From the NCBI RefSeq assembly GCF_002233675.1, contig NZ_NMUQ01000003.1:445649-509648 (forward strand): DNA of 64,000 nucleotides, given 5' to 3'. The translations under genes were made by a program, and so were the position numbers. Source of the stretch: Paenibacillus herberti (lineage in GTDB: Bacteria > Bacillota > Bacilli > Paenibacillales > Paenibacillaceae). Within the stretch, counting starts at the first letter, position 1, and the number at the start of each line of letters is the position of its first letter. Under the pieces are notes generated by a model. The model saw nothing but the letters and a program-made list of their open reading frames with translations. It searched no databases and was not told the origin of the DNA. Positions 9,293 to 17,730 of the stretch are shown here, in pieces.

Positions 9293-10189
9293 ATGCAACA
9301 ACGGCCTTTGTCTTTGCTGGAGCCGATGAATATGCCCGACCCGCATTTTCCGGTCAAGCATGGCACCATGCGTGAGACCGGGAGAGGGGTCACGCTGTTT
9401 CCCGCTCACTGGCACAATCATATCGAGCTACTGCAATTCCGCTCCGGCCATGCGGTTATCGAGGTCAATTACGTTCCAATCGAGGCTGGACCAGGCGATA
9501 TTATGGTGTTCAACAGCAACGATATTCACATGGGAATTCTGCAGTCGGAGTCCGTGGAGTACGATATTCTGATCGCTGATCTGACCTTGCTGCAGAGCCA
9601 GTCGCCGGATGCTGCGGAAACGAAATACATCACCCCGATGGCGCAAAACCGCATCCTGTTCCGCAATCAGATTTCCGGTGATGCCAGACTGACGGCCATT
9701 CTCGATCAGCTTGCTGAGGAATTCCGCACTCGTCAGTCCGGCTTTGAGTTATCGGTCAAGTCACTGCTGTACGGCATGCTGACCGAGCTGCTGAGAGGTT
9801 ATGTCGACCTGCGCCTGACGGAGAACGAATCGCATACCCGTTTGCGCAATCTGGAACGCTTTGAGCCCATTTTTCATTATATTGAAACCAATTACACCGA
9901 CGACATAACGGTAGATGATCTGGCCGCTCGTGCGTCGCTCAGCCGCTTTCACTTCAGCCGGTTATTCCGGCAGCTTACGGGGCGGACGGTGACGGACTAC
10001 GTCAACCGCATTCGCATCAACAAGTCGGAGTATCTCCTGCGTAGCAGTGAGAAGACGATTGCCGAGATTGCGATGGCTGCCGGTTACAATGATCTGAGTT
10101 ACTTCAGCCGCACATTCCGCAAATATCGGGGGTATGCACCTTCCGAGGTGCGAAGCCGCCGCGATACGGAGACGGTGTTTTTGGATTAA
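9293..10189 (+). CDS. AraC family transcriptional regulator
   Basis: This 298-residue regulator has an N-terminal cupin (about 20-150; HWHNHIELLQFRSGHAVIEVNY is the cupin-1 motif, and GPGDIMVFNSNDIH the second strand) and a C-terminal double helix-turn-helix (about 190-290; DDLAARASLSRFHFSRLFRQLTG and EIAMAAGYNDLSYFSRTFRKYRGYAPSEVR). GGAAGGAG precedes the ATG. It is divergent from the Gfo/Idh/MocA-isomerase pair, so it probably senses a sugar or its product and activates that pair. A strong terminator follows. Confidence 0.93.
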   Translation: MQQRPLSLLEPMNMPDPHFPVKHGTMRETGRGVTLFPAHWHNHIELLQFRSGHAVIEVNYVPIEAGPGDIMVFNSNDIHMGILQSESVEYDILIADLTLLQSQSPDAAETKYITPMAQNRILFRNQISGDARLTAILDQLAEEFRTRQSGFELSVKSLLYGMLTELLRGYVDLRLTENESHTRLRNLERFEPIFHYIETNYTDDITVDDLAARASLSRFHFSRLFRQLTGRTVTDYVNRIRINKSEYLLRSSEKTIAEIAMAAGYNDLSYFSRTFRKYRGYAPSEVRSRRDTETVFLD

Positions 10190-10248
10190 AACAACGCACA
10201 GCCGCAGCGCCCTGAGGAGGGGAGCTAACAGCTGTGCGTTGTTTATTT
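10189..10248. terminator. Bidirectional terminator, overlapping the AIM24-like gene's stop codon
   Basis: AAACAACGCACAGC (10189-10202) and GCTGTGCGTTGTTT (10231-10244) form a 14-bp stem around a 28-nt loop. T-rich sequence follows on both strands. The stem includes the last base of the AraC stop codon and part of the stop codon of the convergent gene (10243-10245). Confidence 0.75.
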
Positions 10249-10932
10249 GATATAGACGCCGCCAAACGGAAGCAGCTCGCGCAGCGTCCGGCGCAGGAAA
10301 CCGCCCTTCTCCAATAGCTCCGGGAGTGAGCGATCAAAAGATCCACTCTGGATCAGCGCGGGGCCGCGGCCGCGCAGCTCCCATTGCACATTCATATGCT
10401 GGCTGGCCAGCGGATTTCCATAGACGGCAAGGCGAACTTGCGCCGATTCGGGGAAGGCGATAAGCGAGGCGGCATCGACGTACAGCGGCTGTTCCTCGCA
10501 CAGGTCGATGGAGGCAAGACCGCCTGCGGTCAGTATGCCGAGTGTACCGGGACCGCTAAAGCGCATCCGAGTCAGCTCGCGCGTAATCCAAGCATTCTTG
10601 AGCTTTTGTACGCGAGGTTTCAGTGTCATGCCATCGCTGTAAAACATGACATGCCGGAAGTCGAACAGCAGATCGCTGCCTTCTTCAAGCTCTATTGCCT
10701 CCAGTCCGAAGCCGGGTGGCAGGCCAAGCAACAGCTCACTCGGGCCTTGCAGCCGGGAGCGAATCCACTTGCGCTTACGATAAATACCGGCTGCGTCCAT
10801 GAAGCGATCCTCGCGGCTCTGGGGCGCTCCGCGATAGGCGAGAATCGCCTTTGGGTGAAGCACATGGAGCGCTTCTTGGGGCTCCAGCATGATGCGGGCA
10901 TGTCCTTGTGGAGGCGGCGCGACTACTTTCAT
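10243..10932 (-). CDS. AIM24 family protein
   Basis: This 229-residue protein matches the AIM24/TIGR00266-type fold (PF01987), named for a yeast mitochondrial protein; bacterial members are beta-rich proteins of unknown function. Features seen are repeated beta strands with Gly turns and family-like stretches such as FSGPGTLGILTAGGLASIDL and LYVDAASLIAFPESAQVRL. I chose ATG at 10932 because it overlaps the stop of the upstream gene as ATGA, implying coupling; the frame is open upstream inside that gene. The N-terminus (about residues 1-60) is not clearly family-like. Its partner is a membrane-anchored coiled-coil protein, so the two may act together at the membrane; this is inference. Confidence 0.75.
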   Translation of the reverse strand: MKVVAPPPQGHARIMLEPQEALHVLHPKAILAYRGAPQSREDRFMDAAGIYRKRKWIRSRLQGPSELLLGLPPGFGLEAIELEEGSDLLFDFRHVMFYSDGMTLKPRVQKLKNAWITRELTRMRFSGPGTLGILTAGGLASIDLCEEQPLYVDAASLIAFPESAQVRLAVYGNPLASQHMNVQWELRGRGPALIQSGSFDRSLPELLEKGGFLRRTLRELLPFGGVYIK

Positions 10933-11432
10933 AATGCAGTTCCGCGTCCGCCGCGTTGCTGAGATCGGTAAACCCGATAACGCCAGATGCGCAGCGCCGC
11001 AATATAAGCGAGGAAGGTTACCGAGATGATCAGCACCGTCCAAGCGATGCTGCGCTTTATTTTGGCTTGGCGCTCCTCCGCCTGCTGCATTTGAGCTTCC
11101 AGCGCTTTGTTGTCCTCTACCAATTGCTCATTCTGGCGGCGGAAGTCATCATTCTGCCCGGTAAGCTCTTGCTGACGCGCTTCCAGCTCAGCCTGTTTAC
11201 GAGTGTACTCCTCTTGTAAAAGCTTCTGTTGCTCCTCTAGACGGGATAGAGATTCGGTATATTGTTTCTCCAGCTCATCGACCTTGGCTGGAGTTTCGTA
11301 TATATCTTTAAGGTTGTTCCATACTCCTGCACTTGCCTTCGGCAGCGGGCCGGTCGCAGCATGCACTGCAACTATTGCTAGCAGTAGCACGGCGGCCAAG
11401 CCGGTTTTATGCCATCGGATCCAATATTTCAT
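10929..11432 (-). CDS. Membrane-anchored coiled-coil protein
   Basis: This 167-residue protein has one hydrophobic segment at each end: about residues 11-28 (GLAAVLLLAIVAVHAA, a signal peptide or anchor) and about 130-150 (WTVLIISVTFLAYIAALRIW). Between them lies a charged Gln/Glu-rich coiled coil of about 75 residues. A basic tail follows. The ATG at 11432 was chosen over one 16 codons upstream because GGGAGGG lies 9 nt before it. No family was recognised. The gene is coupled by ATGA to the AIM24-like gene. A coiled coil held between two membrane segments is typical of scaffold or tethering proteins, but no function can be assigned. Confidence 0.7.
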   Translation of the reverse strand: MKYWIRWHKTGLAAVLLLAIVAVHAATGPLPKASAGVWNNLKDIYETPAKVDELEKQYTESLSRLEEQQKLLQEEYTRKQAELEARQQELTGQNDDFRRQNEQLVEDNKALEAQMQQAEERQAKIKRSIAWTVLIISVTFLAYIAALRIWRYRVYRSQQRGGRGTAL

Positions 11433-11616
11433 GCGTTGCGATCCCTCCCTTTTCCCGGGAAATAATATTAAGTATATCAAGGATTAGAACTTCCTGTAAG
11501 TGATTGGCATAAAAAGTCGAAAGATAAATCAAGCGTGATAGAATTTGTAGGAATGGGTAGATTATGGTATCTTCACAGAATATAGAGCCGGGCAGAAATG
11601 AAAGGAAGTGATTTGT

Positions 11617-12690
11617 TTGGCTAACAAACTCGACATCTTCTATATCGGTACTTACGGCAAAGCTGCTGATCCTACTATCTATGGCTGTCATTTTGACAAA
11701 ACTAGCGGCAATCTGAGCGTTTTTCAGAGATTTGCCGGCATAGAGCAGGCGTCCTTTCTGGCGGTTCATCCCGGGGGCAGAATCCTGTATGCGTGTAGCG
11801 AAACGGGAGAGACCCGAGGCGAGCCTAGCGGCTCTGTACATTCCTTATCGATCGATCCGCAGACAGGGGAGCTGGAGGCGCTGGAGGATGGGCTGACCTA
11901 TGGAGAGCACCCCTGTTATGTCAGCGTATCGGTCGAAGGCGACGCTTTGTATGTGGCCAACTACAGTGGAGGCAACGCGGCCGTAATTCCGCTATCGTTC
12001 GAGGGCAGGCTGGAAGAGCCGGCTTCTTCTGTAATCGCTGGAGAGGGCGAGCTTGGTACCCTTAAAGACCGGCAGGAGAAGCCCCACGCCCATTGCATTG
12101 ATCCACTTCCGGCTACGCCGTATGTGTATGTGGCTGATCTTGGCACGGATTCGGTCTACATTCATCGCCGCTCTGTTGACGGACGCTCGCTGCTGAGGAC
12201 AGGTTCCTTGAGGCTTGAGCCCGGCAGCGGCCCGCGACATATCGCGGTTAAGGAAGGATTATCTTATGCGTATATCATTGGGGAGTTAGATTCCCATGTA
12301 ACGGTTGCGCAGATTGGCAGCGAGGGCAAGCTGGAGGCGGTGCAGCGGATTTCTGCTCTGCCGCAGGGCTTCCAGGGCGAGAGCTGGGCTGCGGACATCC
12401 ACCTGTCCCCAGACGGTCGATTCCTGTACGTTTCCAATCGGGGACATGACAGCATCGCAGCGTTCTCCGTTAACACGGAGAACGGTCGACTCTCCTTGAT
12501 CCAGCATATATCAACCGGAGGTACTTATCCGCGGAACTTCGCTTTGTCGCCAGATGGGGAGTGGCTGCTCGCAGCCAACCAGAACAGCGGGAGCGTCAAT
12601 GTGTTTCGCCGTGATCCGCAGACTGGCTTGCTTGAGGAGACGGATTCTCTTCTGAATGTACCGTCACCGGTCTGCATACGCTTTTTGTAA
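11617..12690 (+). CDS. Lactonase family protein (6-phosphogluconolactonase-like beta-propeller)
   Basis: This is a 357-residue seven-bladed propeller of the YkgB/Pgl family (PF10282). The start FYIGTYGKAADPTIYGCHFD, then HPCYVSVSVEGDALYVANYSGG, KPHAHCIDPLP, GSGPRHIAV and LSPDGRFLYVSNRGHDSIA are the usual blade motifs. Characterised members hydrolyse 6-phosphogluconolactone, but most homologues are untested. I favour TTG at 11617, which is preceded by AAAGGAAG at about 9 nt, over GTG at 11608, which sits inside that ribosome site. It is followed 37 nt later by an MFS exporter gene and probably shares its mRNA. Confidence 0.88.
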   Translation: MANKLDIFYIGTYGKAADPTIYGCHFDKTSGNLSVFQRFAGIEQASFLAVHPGGRILYACSETGETRGEPSGSVHSLSIDPQTGELEALEDGLTYGEHPCYVSVSVEGDALYVANYSGGNAAVIPLSFEGRLEEPASSVIAGEGELGTLKDRQEKPHAHCIDPLPATPYVYVADLGTDSVYIHRRSVDGRSLLRTGSLRLEPGSGPRHIAVKEGLSYAYIIGELDSHVTVAQIGSEGKLEAVQRISALPQGFQGESWAADIHLSPDGRFLYVSNRGHDSIAAFSVNTENGRLSLIQHISTGGTYPRNFALSPDGEWLLAANQNSGSVNVFRRDPQTGLLEETDSLLNVPSPVCIRFL

Positions 12691-12727
12691 CCAACTTAAT
12701 AGTCCCATGAGAAAGGAAGTCCTGACC

Positions 12728-13960
12728 ATGTCCACTTCGCAATCGGCCCGAATCGGCGCAGCCCGCACCGGGACCGTCTATGCGATATTGATCGCCATCA
12801 GCGTTGTACATATGCTGAATGATTCTATGCAGTCTGTTATTCCGGCCCTTTATCCCATTTTCCAGGATACGCTGTCCATCAGTTATACCCAGATCGGTTG
12901 GTTAACTTTCGCCCTGCAGATGACCTCATCGGTCATGCAGCCGGTTGTTGGCCTCATCTCGGACCGCAAGCCTTCACCGTGGCTACTGCCCGTTGGCATG
13001 GTACTGAGCATGATCGGGATAGCTGGATTGGCCTATGCTCCAAACTTCTGGTTGTTGATCTTTTTCATTATGTTCGTCGGTCTAGGATCAGCAGTGTTCC
13101 ATCCCGAAGGTTCACGTGTTGTCTACTTCGCAGCAGGCGGCAGGCGCGGTTACGCTCAGTCGATCTATCAGGTAGGCGGTAACTTCGGCCAGTCGTTGGC
13201 TCCACTTATGACGATGTTCATCTTCATCCCGCTTGGTCAGGATGGAGCAATATGGGGTACGCTGCTTGCGGTCGTCGGTCTTCTAGTACTGCTCAAGGTG
13301 GTGCCTTGGTACAGCAAGCAGTTACAGGAGCATGGCAAGCCGGTCAAAAAAGCTCCGGTACCCCGTGGTGAGCTGTCGCTCGATGCGCGTCGCCAAAAAA
13401 ATGTCGTGGCGTTGGCAATAACGCTGCTCATTACGCTTGTATTTGCCCGTTCCTGGTACGGAGCCGCGATCGGTACCTTCTATCAGTTTTATTTGATCCA
13501 TGATTATGGTCTCACTAGCAAAGAAGCACAGGTTCCGGTGTACCTCTTCATGTTCTTCGGCGTTGTAGGCACATTTTTCGGAGGGATCATCTCGGATAAA
13601 ATCGGCACCAAACGGATGATGCTGTTATCACTGCTCGGAGCGGCTCCGTTTGCGCTGTTGATGCCGCATTTGCCGCTGATCTGGATGTATCCCGTTGCTG
13701 CGCTGCTGGGCCTCATCCTTCAATCCGGATTCTCAGTCAGCGTTGTTTACGCACAGGAGCTGATGCCGGGCCGCGTTGGTATGGCATCGGGGCTTATCAC
13801 CGGTTTTGCTTTTGGTATGGGGGCACTTGGCGCGGTTGTGCTTGGCCGACTCGGCGATTTGTACGGCTTGCAGAGTATGATGCTCTGGACCAGTGTGCTG
13901 CCGTTCGCCGGTTTGCTGGCGCTGTTCTTGCCAGGCGGCCGACAACCGAAGGCGGTTTAA
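12728..13960 (+). CDS. MFS transporter, fosmidomycin resistance (Fsr) type
   Basis: This 410-residue protein has about 12 membrane segments. HMLNDSMQSVIPALYPIFQDTLSISYTQIG at the N-terminus and GLGSAVFHPEGSRVVYFAAGGRRGYAQSIYQVGGNFGQSLAPL are characteristic of the Fsr branch of the major facilitator superfamily; E. coli Fsr exports fosmidomycin. The loop GLISDRKPSPWLLPVGM carries the superfamily motif A. ATG at 12728 follows AAAGGAAG by 8 nt. Specificity here is not known; it sits directly behind the lactonase gene and has its own terminator. Confidence 0.9.
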   Translation: MSTSQSARIGAARTGTVYAILIAISVVHMLNDSMQSVIPALYPIFQDTLSISYTQIGWLTFALQMTSSVMQPVVGLISDRKPSPWLLPVGMVLSMIGIAGLAYAPNFWLLIFFIMFVGLGSAVFHPEGSRVVYFAAGGRRGYAQSIYQVGGNFGQSLAPLMTMFIFIPLGQDGAIWGTLLAVVGLLVLLKVVPWYSKQLQEHGKPVKKAPVPRGELSLDARRQKNVVALAITLLITLVFARSWYGAAIGTFYQFYLIHDYGLTSKEAQVPVYLFMFFGVVGTFFGGIISDKIGTKRMMLLSLLGAAPFALLMPHLPLIWMYPVAALLGLILQSGFSVSVVYAQELMPGRVGMASGLITGFAFGMGALGAVVLGRLGDLYGLQSMMLWTSVLPFAGLLALFLPGGRQPKAV

Positions 13961-14064
13961 GGGTGGCTTTCAGCCTCGGGGTGAGCCGGAGATGGGATTC
14001 GTTCTAGCAGGGCTGGTTGCACCGCTCAACTGTTAAACAAAGTCAGTAAAGAAATATGCAAAAT

Positions 14065-14108
14065 AAGGCCCAAGGTAAGCTGGAAACAGCTCATCCTGGG
14101 CCTTTTTA
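14065..14108 (+). terminator. Intrinsic terminator after the Fsr-type transporter
   Basis: AAGGCCCAAGG pairs with CCTGGGCCTT through an imperfect stem with an inner AGCTGG/CAGCT helix, followed by TTTTTAC. Confidence 0.8.
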
Positions 14109-14177
14109 CTTAACAAAATATAACAAGAATTCTGCTGCATAAGCGGAGCGGAGAGAGCTAATCTTTCTGGAGAAGCA

Positions 14178-14215
14178 ATATGGCATTGCCGTCCTCGTGG
14201 ACGGCAATGCCATAT
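14178..14215. other. Perfect 17-bp hairpin without a U-tract
   Basis: Positions 14178-14194 and 14199-14215 are exact reverse complements around the tetraloop TCGT. Neither side has a T-run, so it is not an ordinary terminator. It could be an RNA stability element, a cruciform site or the core of a mobile element. Confidence 0.7.
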
Positions 14216-14325
14216 GCGATGGAACTACGAGAATGAGACCGATAACCATTCTAGTAGGAGAAGCAACGCGTTCGCCTTTGTAGGCGGATTCCCCCCCTTA
14301 ACAGGGGTAGGAATCAAGGAATCCG

Positions 14326-14380
14326 ACTACAACAGCGATCGGAAGAAGGATTGGTTCGCGCAGCGAGTTCCACTGTTACA
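14326..14380. repeat. Dispersed repeat R1, copy 1
   Basis: About 55 bp align with 31348-31404. Shared blocks include ACAACA, ATCGGAAG, GTTCGCG and AGCGAGTTC, in the same order and spacing. The two copies are about 17 kb apart, both intergenic, in the same orientation. Confidence 0.55.
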
Positions 14381-14405
14381 TTTCTATGTTCAGCTTATAT
14401 AGCGG

Positions 14406-15620
14406 TTATGCTGCAGAATTCTTCCGCTCCCGCCGATCCCAAGCGAGCATGACAAATGCCGCGAGCAATCCGAGCAGCGAGAAGACGGAAGCCGACCATG
14501 GCAGCACGCTGTAATCAAATTTTCCCGGTGAGAACTGGAAGAATACAACAATCCATCCACCGAAAAAGGCGCCAAACGCATTGCCGAAGTTAAGCACCGC
14601 ATGGTTAGAGGTGGAAGCTAACGCAGGAGCGTCCTTGGCCAGCGTCATGATCCGAACCTGCAGTCCCGGCATTGGGGAGAATGCCGCTGCACCCCAAAGG
14701 AAAAGAACGACAAGTGTTATTCCCGCTGATTCATCCACTAAACCGAGTGTAACAAGCAGCAGCACTTGAATCGCGAAAGAACCGATTACAGTAGGCATAA
14801 GCGCACGGTCTGCGAGCTTGCCGCCAAGCATATTGCCGACGGTAACTCCGCAACCGATCAACACCAGCACCCAAGGGATGCTGCCTGCGGAAAAGCCGGT
14901 CACACTGGTGAGCAGCGGCTTGATATAGCTGAACAATGAAAATATGCTGATACAGCCCATTGTGCCGATTAGTAGAGCCAGGCCGATTTTTGGCTGCATA
15001 ACAGCCCGTATTTGGCGAGCGGTGCTGGTTTCTTCCTGCTGTTTGACAGAAGGGATGAGGATGATGAGTCCGATCAGCGTAATGACGCCCATGATCGCAA
15101 CGGCGCCAAACGACATTCGCCAGCCGTATTCCTGACCGATAAAGGTACCAAACGGAACGCCGAGAATGTTGGCAATCGTCAATCCAGCCATCATGATCGC
15201 AACGGCGCCAGCTTTGCGCTGTTCAGTTACTAAGCTGGTGGCATATACCGCGCCGATGCCGAAGAAGGTTCCATGTGCCAGGGAGGTGAAAATACGAGCC
15301 GCCAGCAAAACGCCGTAGCTCGGAGCAAAAGCTGCTGCAATATTGCCGATGATGAATAATATCATAAGCAGTGATAACAGCATCTTTTTGGGGAAACGGG
15401 CTGTCGCCAACGCAAGCACCGGTGCGCCGATGCCGACTCCAAGCGCATAACCGGTAATGAGATTGCCGGCCTTTGGTATGCTGACACCGAGATCCGCCGC
15501 CACTTCCGGCAGCAGTCCCATGATGACGAATTCCGTCATGCCGATGGCGAACGCCCCGGCGGTTAGGGAGTACAACGACAAGGGAAGTTTGTCGCGAGCA
15601 AGTGATTGAACCGATTGCAT
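14406..15620 (-). CDS. MFS transporter (AraJ/sugar-efflux-like DHA1 family)
   Basis: This is a 404-residue, 12-helix exporter-type permease. The N-terminal segment AGAFAIGMTEFVIMGLLPEVAADLGVSIPKAGNLITGYALGVGIGAPVLALAT is the signature of the AraJ/PbuE/YdhP branch of the DHA1 drug/sugar/nucleoside efflux proteins, and FTSLAHGTFFGIGAVYATSLV is the matching conserved helix. AAGGAC lies about 8 nt before the ATG. Relatives export sugars, arabinosides, purines or drugs; the substrate is unknown. The final codons coincide with one arm of the inverted repeat that bracket 14125-14423. Confidence 0.9.
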   Translation of the reverse strand: MQSVQSLARDKLPLSLYSLTAGAFAIGMTEFVIMGLLPEVAADLGVSIPKAGNLITGYALGVGIGAPVLALATARFPKKMLLSLLMILFIIGNIAAAFAPSYGVLLAARIFTSLAHGTFFGIGAVYATSLVTEQRKAGAVAIMMAGLTIANILGVPFGTFIGQEYGWRMSFGAVAIMGVITLIGLIILIPSVKQQEETSTARQIRAVMQPKIGLALLIGTMGCISIFSLFSYIKPLLTSVTGFSAGSIPWVLVLIGCGVTVGNMLGGKLADRALMPTVIGSFAIQVLLLVTLGLVDESAGITLVVLFLWGAAAFSPMPGLQVRIMTLAKDAPALASTSNHAVLNFGNAFGAFFGGWIVVFFQFSPGKFDYSVLPWSASVFSLLGLLAAFVMLAWDRRERKNSAA

Positions 15621-15728
15621 GTTCTAGTCCTTCTTTCTGTAATGTCATAGAAGTAAAGTTACAACTCACTTCCTGTAATCAGCTTCCGCCAGTATAGCAG
15701 ATTCTGAAGGGGAGAATAGCGCTAGTAT

Positions 15729-15768
15729 GTCAAAAAACCGGTGCACATCAATCGATGTGCACCGGTTT
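15729..15768 (-). terminator. Terminator embedded in the end of the NUDIX gene
   Basis: Arms 15754-15768 and 15735-15749 form a perfect 15-bp stem with a 4-nt loop and, on the minus strand, run into TTTTTT. The 5' arm is the last five codons of the gene, and the stop codon lies between and within the stem. Confidence 0.88.
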
Positions 15769-16365
15769 GGCAGGATCGCGCATGTAATCGAACATGAGGG
15801 AAAGCTGGCTTGCCGTGTTGCGGCTCAGCGACAGCGGAGGTAGCTCATGCTCGCCAAAAAAGGCTGCTTCACTCGTCTCCAGGCCACCCTGGAGCGAGCC
15901 GCTAACAACTTCACATAAAATGAATAGCTTGTAAATATGGTGGGCATCCGGGGGATGCTGATGCTTCAGCTTGTCGAGGACGGCGAGCAATTGCACAGCT
16001 CTTGTCTCTAGACCAGACTCTTCGCGAATTTCCTTAACCACGTTGTCGTTCGGAGACAGTCCGCTTTCGGCCCATCCGCCAGGCAAGCACCAGCAGCCAT
16101 CGGATTTTTCACGGACGAGCAGCAATTTACCCTCCTGGAAAATGACGCCGCGCACATCCACCTTCGGTGTAGCATAACCGCTTCCAGCGGCGAAGCTCAT
16201 TGTAATCTCCTTTTCGCCCGCCTCTGTGTAGGCTTGCATAATTTCTACACTCAGCGCACGCAGCTGTTCATATCTCTCGCTGTCATATACATCCCGACTA
16301 TAAGTAAGCCCGGTTTGGGCGATGGCCTGCATTTCCCGTGCCCAGCTCAGCCATTTCGGCTCCAC
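15748..16365 (-). CDS. NUDIX hydrolase with N-terminal extension domain
   Basis: This is a 205-residue hydrolase of nucleoside-diphosphate-linked substrates. The first 65 residues (WLSWAREMQAIAQTGLTYSRDVYDSERYEQL) match the helical Nudix_N domain found in ADP-ribose-pyrophosphatase-like proteins; the NUDIX fold follows with GGWAESGLSPNDNVVKEIREESGL. That box departs from the general consensus: Leu replaces the first Glu and Lys the Arg, although the metal-binding EE pair is kept. Similar boxes occur in this subfamily. The ATG at 16365 directly begins the conserved helix. It is monocistronic, and its terminator uses its own last codons. Substrate unknown. Confidence 0.88.
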   Translation of the reverse strand: MEPKWLSWAREMQAIAQTGLTYSRDVYDSERYEQLRALSVEIMQAYTEAGEKEITMSFAAGSGYATPKVDVRGVIFQEGKLLLVREKSDGCWCLPGGWAESGLSPNDNVVKEIREESGLETRAVQLLAVLDKLKHQHPPDAHHIYKLFILCEVVSGSLQGGLETSEAAFFGEHELPPLSLSRNTASQLSLMFDYMRDPAKPVHID

Positions 16366-16777
16366 TTATTTAACCGTTCCTTCCCTTGCTGACCTCATCC
16401 TCACAAAGGAGGCCAAGCATATTTAGTTATTAATCCTCTTATTCCCGTTCATAGTCGGAATTCCTGCTCTTTTTAGCCCCCCTGCGTTGATTCAAGCTCA
16501 AACCCTTCGGTTAAAGTGAGGACAACTACTGAATTTACTGATACCTCCTAATCCGGCAACTGATATCGTACATGCGGCTTTAAGGCCATATGCACGGCAG
16601 CTGTTGGTTTGTTTGCCTTTTATGTAAGGAAAAGCTTGTTTCGAGAAGGAACTGACTGTTTATTGTGGAATAATTTAGCATGAGTTTCTCCCGAAAACGA
16701 TTTTAGTATATTGCTATGTCATTTTTTGTCGAGAAATGAAGATATAGGAAACAATTTGAACTTGGGAGGGAAGCAAG
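16366..16777. other. Intergenic region between divergent genes
   Basis: These 412 bases separate the divergent NUDIX and ThuA-like genes. I see no reading frame with a ribosome site, no strong hairpin and no clear consensus promoter, although promoters for both genes must lie here. Confidence 0.4.
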
Positions 16778-17560
16778 ATGGTTATCGAAGTGGGACGAGG
16801 GGGCATAGCTTACGTGCCAGACGCAGGCTCAACTGCAGCATGGGGGAGTACTGCAGAGGTTTTGCGGCAAGCAGAGCCTTCTTCGGAAAGAAAAGGCATG
16901 TGGAGAGGTAGCCGCAACATGGCCGGCTTCGGAGCCCTCGTGCTCGGCGACAAGGAAGAAGCGAACCATCCGCTGAAGGCGAGACAAGAATCGCTTGGCA
17001 GCATCCTAAATGATGATTTCGATATCCAGTCGACCGACTGCTACGATACGCTAGCGGAGGGGATGCCCGCGGATCAATCGTTGATCATTGCTTGCAGTGA
17101 TCGCTGGAGCCAGCCGCTCACCGATGACCAGGCCAATGGCTTGGCGCGGTTTGTCGAAGGCGGAGGCGGGCTACTCCTGCTGCATTGCGGCATCTCTATT
17201 GCTTCCCACCCTCGCCTAGAAAATCTAATCGGTGCAAGCTGCTCCGAACATCCGCCGCATACAAGGCTTAGTTTCCATCCCGTGATCGGCAAGGGAGGAA
17301 TCCATCCAGCCGTTCAAGACATCGAGCCATTTGAGCTCACGGACGAGCCTTATCGATATTCTTTTCTCCCTTCGACTGACCGCGAAGTAATCCTGGAGTA
17401 TCTGCTTGATGGTCGGCGCTATCCGGCTGCCTGGGTCCATCGAACTGGACAAGGCCGCATCGTAACGCTTATGCCAGGCCATAATCGCGATTCTTTGCAG
17501 CATCCCCAAATTCGCCGTCTTATCCGCAGTTGCTCGATGTGGGCTTCAGGTAGAATTTAA
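16778..17560 (+). CDS. ThuA-like domain protein
   Basis: This 260-residue protein has a class-I-glutamine-amidotransferase-like fold of the ThuA family (PF06283). From residue 50 on it shows ALVLGDKEEANHPLKARQESL, then SLIIACSDRW, LARFVEGGGGLLLLHCG, a stretch with HPPHTRLSFHPVIGKGGIHPAVQDIEPFELTDEPYR, and AAWVHRTGQGRIVTLMPGHNRDSLQHP. The last motif is the family's usual R-V-x-x-x-x-x-G-H end. ThuA proteins act in disaccharide (trehalose) use in rhizobia but the biochemical role is unsettled. GGGAGGG precedes the ATG at 16778. The first 45 residues are atypical. It is a single gene with a terminator. Confidence 0.85.
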   Translation: MVIEVGRGGIAYVPDAGSTAAWGSTAEVLRQAEPSSERKGMWRGSRNMAGFGALVLGDKEEANHPLKARQESLGSILNDDFDIQSTDCYDTLAEGMPADQSLIIACSDRWSQPLTDDQANGLARFVEGGGGLLLLHCGISIASHPRLENLIGASCSEHPPHTRLSFHPVIGKGGIHPAVQDIEPFELTDEPYRYSFLPSTDREVILEYLLDGRRYPAAWVHRTGQGRIVTLMPGHNRDSLQHPQIRRLIRSCSMWASGRI

Positions 17561-17582
17561 CAATTAATATTATCGCGGCAAA

Positions 17583-17625
17583 AAGCTTCGCTGGCATTGT
17601 TAAATGCCGATAGCGAGGCTTTTTC
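17583..17625 (+). terminator. Intrinsic terminator after the ThuA-like gene
   Basis: AAGCTTCGCT pairs with AGCGAGGCTT (one G-U), with an inner GGCATT/AATGCC helix, followed by TTTTTC. Confidence 0.8.
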
Positions 17626-17730
17626 ACTTCATTTTTCGCAGAATGGAATTGACTCCCTATTATCATAACGATTCCCACTGACGATAGATTATTATCACTA
17701 GGCTATCGATTAATCAGAGGGGGGCATACG

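Larger units (their letters stand above)
14125..14423. repeat. Structured patch bracketed by 22-bp imperfect inverted repeats
   Basis: The left end (14125-14146) and the reverse complement of the right end (14402-14423) agree at 19 of 22 positions, sharing AAGAATTCTGC and GCATAA. Between them lie a 17-bp perfect hairpin, a GGATTCC/GGAATCC pair and one copy of repeat R1. The right end overlaps the last codons of the MFS gene ending at 14406. It looks like a small non-autonomous mobile element or its relic, but no target-site duplication was identified. Confidence 0.45.

Noticed and set aside
14214-14402. A 62-codon frame over repeat R1
   Set aside because: No ribosome site; it runs through hairpins and a repeated non-coding element.
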